Assembly: GCA_963714145.1 (NCBI GenBank)
Contig: OY970235.1
Span: forward strand, 6,572,001-6,636,000
Direction of reading: 5' to 3'
DNA from: JBBWZH01 sp035544115
GTDB lineage: Bacteria > Actinomycetota > Actinomycetes > Mycobacteriales > CADCTP01
DNA length: 64,000 nucleotides
In this document: piece after piece, positions 62,603 through 64,000 of the stretch
Numbering within the stretch: position 1 is the stretch's first letter
Layout: each line of letters starts with the position of its first letter
The notes under the pieces: generated by a model
What the model was told of the DNA's origin: nothing
Seen by the model: only the letters and a program-made list of their open reading frames with translations
Databases searched by the model: none
Position numbers and translations under genes: made by a program

Positions 62603-63133
62603 GTGTCACGACTCAAGACCGCGCTGACCGTGGTGGCAGCCGGTGCGTTCGTCGCCGTGCTGGCTACGGCGACGCCGGCCGGAGCGACTCCGGGGCGGGC
62701 GCCGGCCGCACCCACCCAGGCCAAGGTGGGCGCCGCGCCGTTCACCCCGAGTCCGGTCGCAGTGCAGCCGCGGGTGCGGCCGACCGGCCCGCTGACCAAC
62801 GCGCTCTTCGACGGGCGGTGCGATCAGCTCGTCAACGGCACCGGCGAATTCTGCTTCTACGTGTCGTCGAACTTCGCCGGCCCGGCCGCTGACTTCTACA
62901 ACGCCGTGAGCAACCTCAGCATCCTGCGCTACCCGACGCTCACCGCGCTGACCGTCGCCGGGAACCACCAGTCCGGCCGCAACTTCGACCTGCTGTTCTC
63001 AGCCAACCTCTACACCCAGCCCAACGGCGGTGGCCTGCGCGGCGAGGCGCTGCCGGGTAGCGGCGGCAACTTCATCTCCGAATTCGCGAACAAGGTGCTC
63101 TCGCTGCAGTTCCTTCCGCCCGGCACGCCGTAG
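62603..63133 (+). CDS. Secreted protein, peptidase inhibitor I36-like
   Basis: 176 residues. A signal peptide (LKTALTVVAAGAFVAVLATA, cleavage near ATPAGA) precedes a small domain with CDQLVNGTGEFCFYVSSNFAG and ADFYNAVSNL, as in I36-type inhibitors. One cysteine pair. GTG 62603 has AAGGGA upstream. Export is clear; the target is unknown. Confidence 0.78.
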   Translation: MSRLKTALTVVAAGAFVAVLATATPAGATPGRAPAAPTQAKVGAAPFTPSPVAVQPRVRPTGPLTNALFDGRCDQLVNGTGEFCFYVSSNFAGPAADFYNAVSNLSILRYPTLTALTVAGNHQSGRNFDLLFSANLYTQPNGGGLRGEALPGSGGNFISEFANKVLSLQFLPPGTP

Positions 63134-63160
63134 TCCCGACCGGCACGGATCCCCAGTCCT

Positions 63161-63192
63161 GGCCGGCCCGGCATCCACGCGCCGGGCCGGCC
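63161..63192. terminator. Terminator-like hairpin
   Basis: GGCCGGCCCGGC pairs perfectly with GCCGGGCCGGCC around ATCCACGC, 28 bases after the I36-like gene. Confidence 0.6.
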
Positions 63193-63274
63193 AGTTCCAC
63201 CACCGGCCGGTCGCAGCACCGGTCTTCCCAGTTGTTCCAGTCTTCCAGTTGTTCCAGCATCGCCAGGAGGTCCC

Positions 63275-64000
63275 GTGCTGTCGTCCCGCTCCCGGGTCGT
63301 GCTCGCCGTCGTCGTCGCGGCGGTGACGGCGTCCGGTGTGATCGCGGTGCGCTCCGCCGGCCCGGCGCCGGTGCCCGCCGCGCAGTCGGCGCCGGGCCGG
63401 CCCGCGCCACGCGAGCCGGTGCCGGTGCTGCTGCGCACCGCGGACCTGACGTTGCCGCTGGACGCCTACCAGACCTCCCCGGCGCAGGGTGCCCGCCTCG
63501 GCCGTACCTACCTGGCCCTGCTGGCGGGCTGCCTGCACCGCTTCGGTGTCGGGTTCGTCCAGCCCGGCGGGGTCCGGAGCGGCCCGCGGACCCCGAACGA
63601 GCGCAGGTACGGGCTGACCGACCCGGCCCTGGCCGGCGGCGGCTACTGGGCCGGGGAGCGCGGGCTGGCGGCGCGGCCCACGCCGCCCCGGCAGGCACCC
63701 GAGTTCGGCGCGCTCGTCGGCGGCGGTGGGCCGGCGATGGTCCGCGGCCGGCGGGTGCCCGCCGGCGGGTGCGCCGGCGAGGCCCGGCGCGCGCTGGTCG
63801 CCGGGCACCCGGCCGGTGCCGACCGCGACCTGGGCCAGCGGCTCGCGTCGGCCGTGTTCTTCGCCGCTGAGCGCGAGCCGGCTGTCGTGGCCGCCACCCG
63901 GGGCTGGTCGGACTGCATGCGAGCAGCCGGGTTCCGCTACGCCGGCCCGCTCGACCCGCTGGCCGATCCGCGGTTCGCCGGGCGGCTGACCGCGCTGGAG
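63275..64000 (+). CDS. Exported hypothetical protein, cut by the window end
   Basis: 242 codons without a stop. GTG 63275 has AGGAGG four bases upstream. An N-terminal signal or anchor (VVLAVVVAAVTASGVIAVRS) is followed by a Pro-rich linker, then CLHRFGV, RRYGLTDPALA and WSDCMRAAGFRYAGPLDPLA. The WSxCMxxxGF motif occurs in actinomycete secreted proteins of unknown role. The 3' end lies outside. Confidence 0.75.
   Translation, partial: MLSSRSRVVLAVVVAAVTASGVIAVRSAGPAPVPAAQSAPGRPAPREPVPVLLRTADLTLPLDAYQTSPAQGARLGRTYLALLAGCLHRFGVGFVQPGGVRSGPRTPNERRYGLTDPALAGGGYWAGERGLAARPTPPRQAPEFGALVGGGGPAMVRGRRVPAGGCAGEARRALVAGHPAGADRDLGQRLASAVFFAAEREPAVVAATRGWSDCMRAAGFRYAGPLDPLADPRFAGRLTALE

Overview
The window is high-GC actinobacterial DNA with strong third-position GC bias, many GTG/TTG starts and several apparently leaderless genes. 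Gene order and protein families (BldG, WblA/WhiB4, Crp, MarP, 6C RNA, Tad locus) point to a filamentous actinomycete, most likely Micromonosporaceae. This assignment is inference from gene content; no marker gene was compared.

Positions 1-46.9 kb are a conserved chromosomal block. From the left: the end of a VOC protein; topA; a GH76-type glycosidase; two small conserved proteins; the proton pyrophosphatase hppA; the bldG operon (anti-anti-sigma and anti-sigma); a divergent DUF1998 helicase; a compact Tad pilus operon (cpaE-tadA-tadB-tadC, then a DUF4244 pilin and two TadE/G-like genes) read leftward; a 6C small RNA between cpaE and a HAD phosphatase; a prim-pol-like gene divergent from an HTH/TPR regulator; acsA; tandem paralogous membrane proteins; a holin-X-like protein; an epoxide-hydrolase-like enzyme; and a leftward operon nth-tlpA-nudix with marP beyond it. 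Then come crp, a DUF4177-ridA-nudix-MBL operon, a pair of ArsA-type ATPases, wblA, the bifunctional penicillin-binding protein ponA, yqeY and a metallophosphoesterase. The order matches, from memory, Rv3646c-Rv3683 of M. tuberculosis and about SCO3543-SCO3580 of S. coelicolor.

Two mobile elements interrupt the right half. A 1,017-bp IS5-like element (44.34-45.36 kb) sits on the stop codon of ponA. An integrated conjugative element of the AICE type (46.94-58.43 kb) is bounded by a perfect 51-bp repeat of the 3' end of tRNA-Pro(CGG). It carries integrase, excisionase, RepSA-like initiator, zinc-ribbon proteins, TraSA/FtsK-like translocase, small plasmid-type proteins, an XRE-TPR regulator, a Pif-like NUDIX protein, another XRE regulator and a five-gene operon with three consecutive XRE proteins. 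A repeated CTGGTCCC motif lies upstream of its promoters. From about 44.28 to 54.97 kb nearly every gene, including ordinary chromosomal ones, is frameshifted, so base-calling or assembly error is a serious possibility.

Right of the element (58.4-64 kb) is accessory chromosome: glutamate decarboxylase, two NTF2-like proteins, a DUF5996-like protein, a secreted I36-like protein and a secreted protein cut by the window end.

The most unusual structure is found twice. Short tandem repeats (3 x 116 bp before ridA; 2 x 77 bp before a CoA-type NUDIX gene) each encode a micro-ORF whose stop overlaps the next start by four bases, so an unbroken chain of translational coupling appears to be preserved through the repeats.
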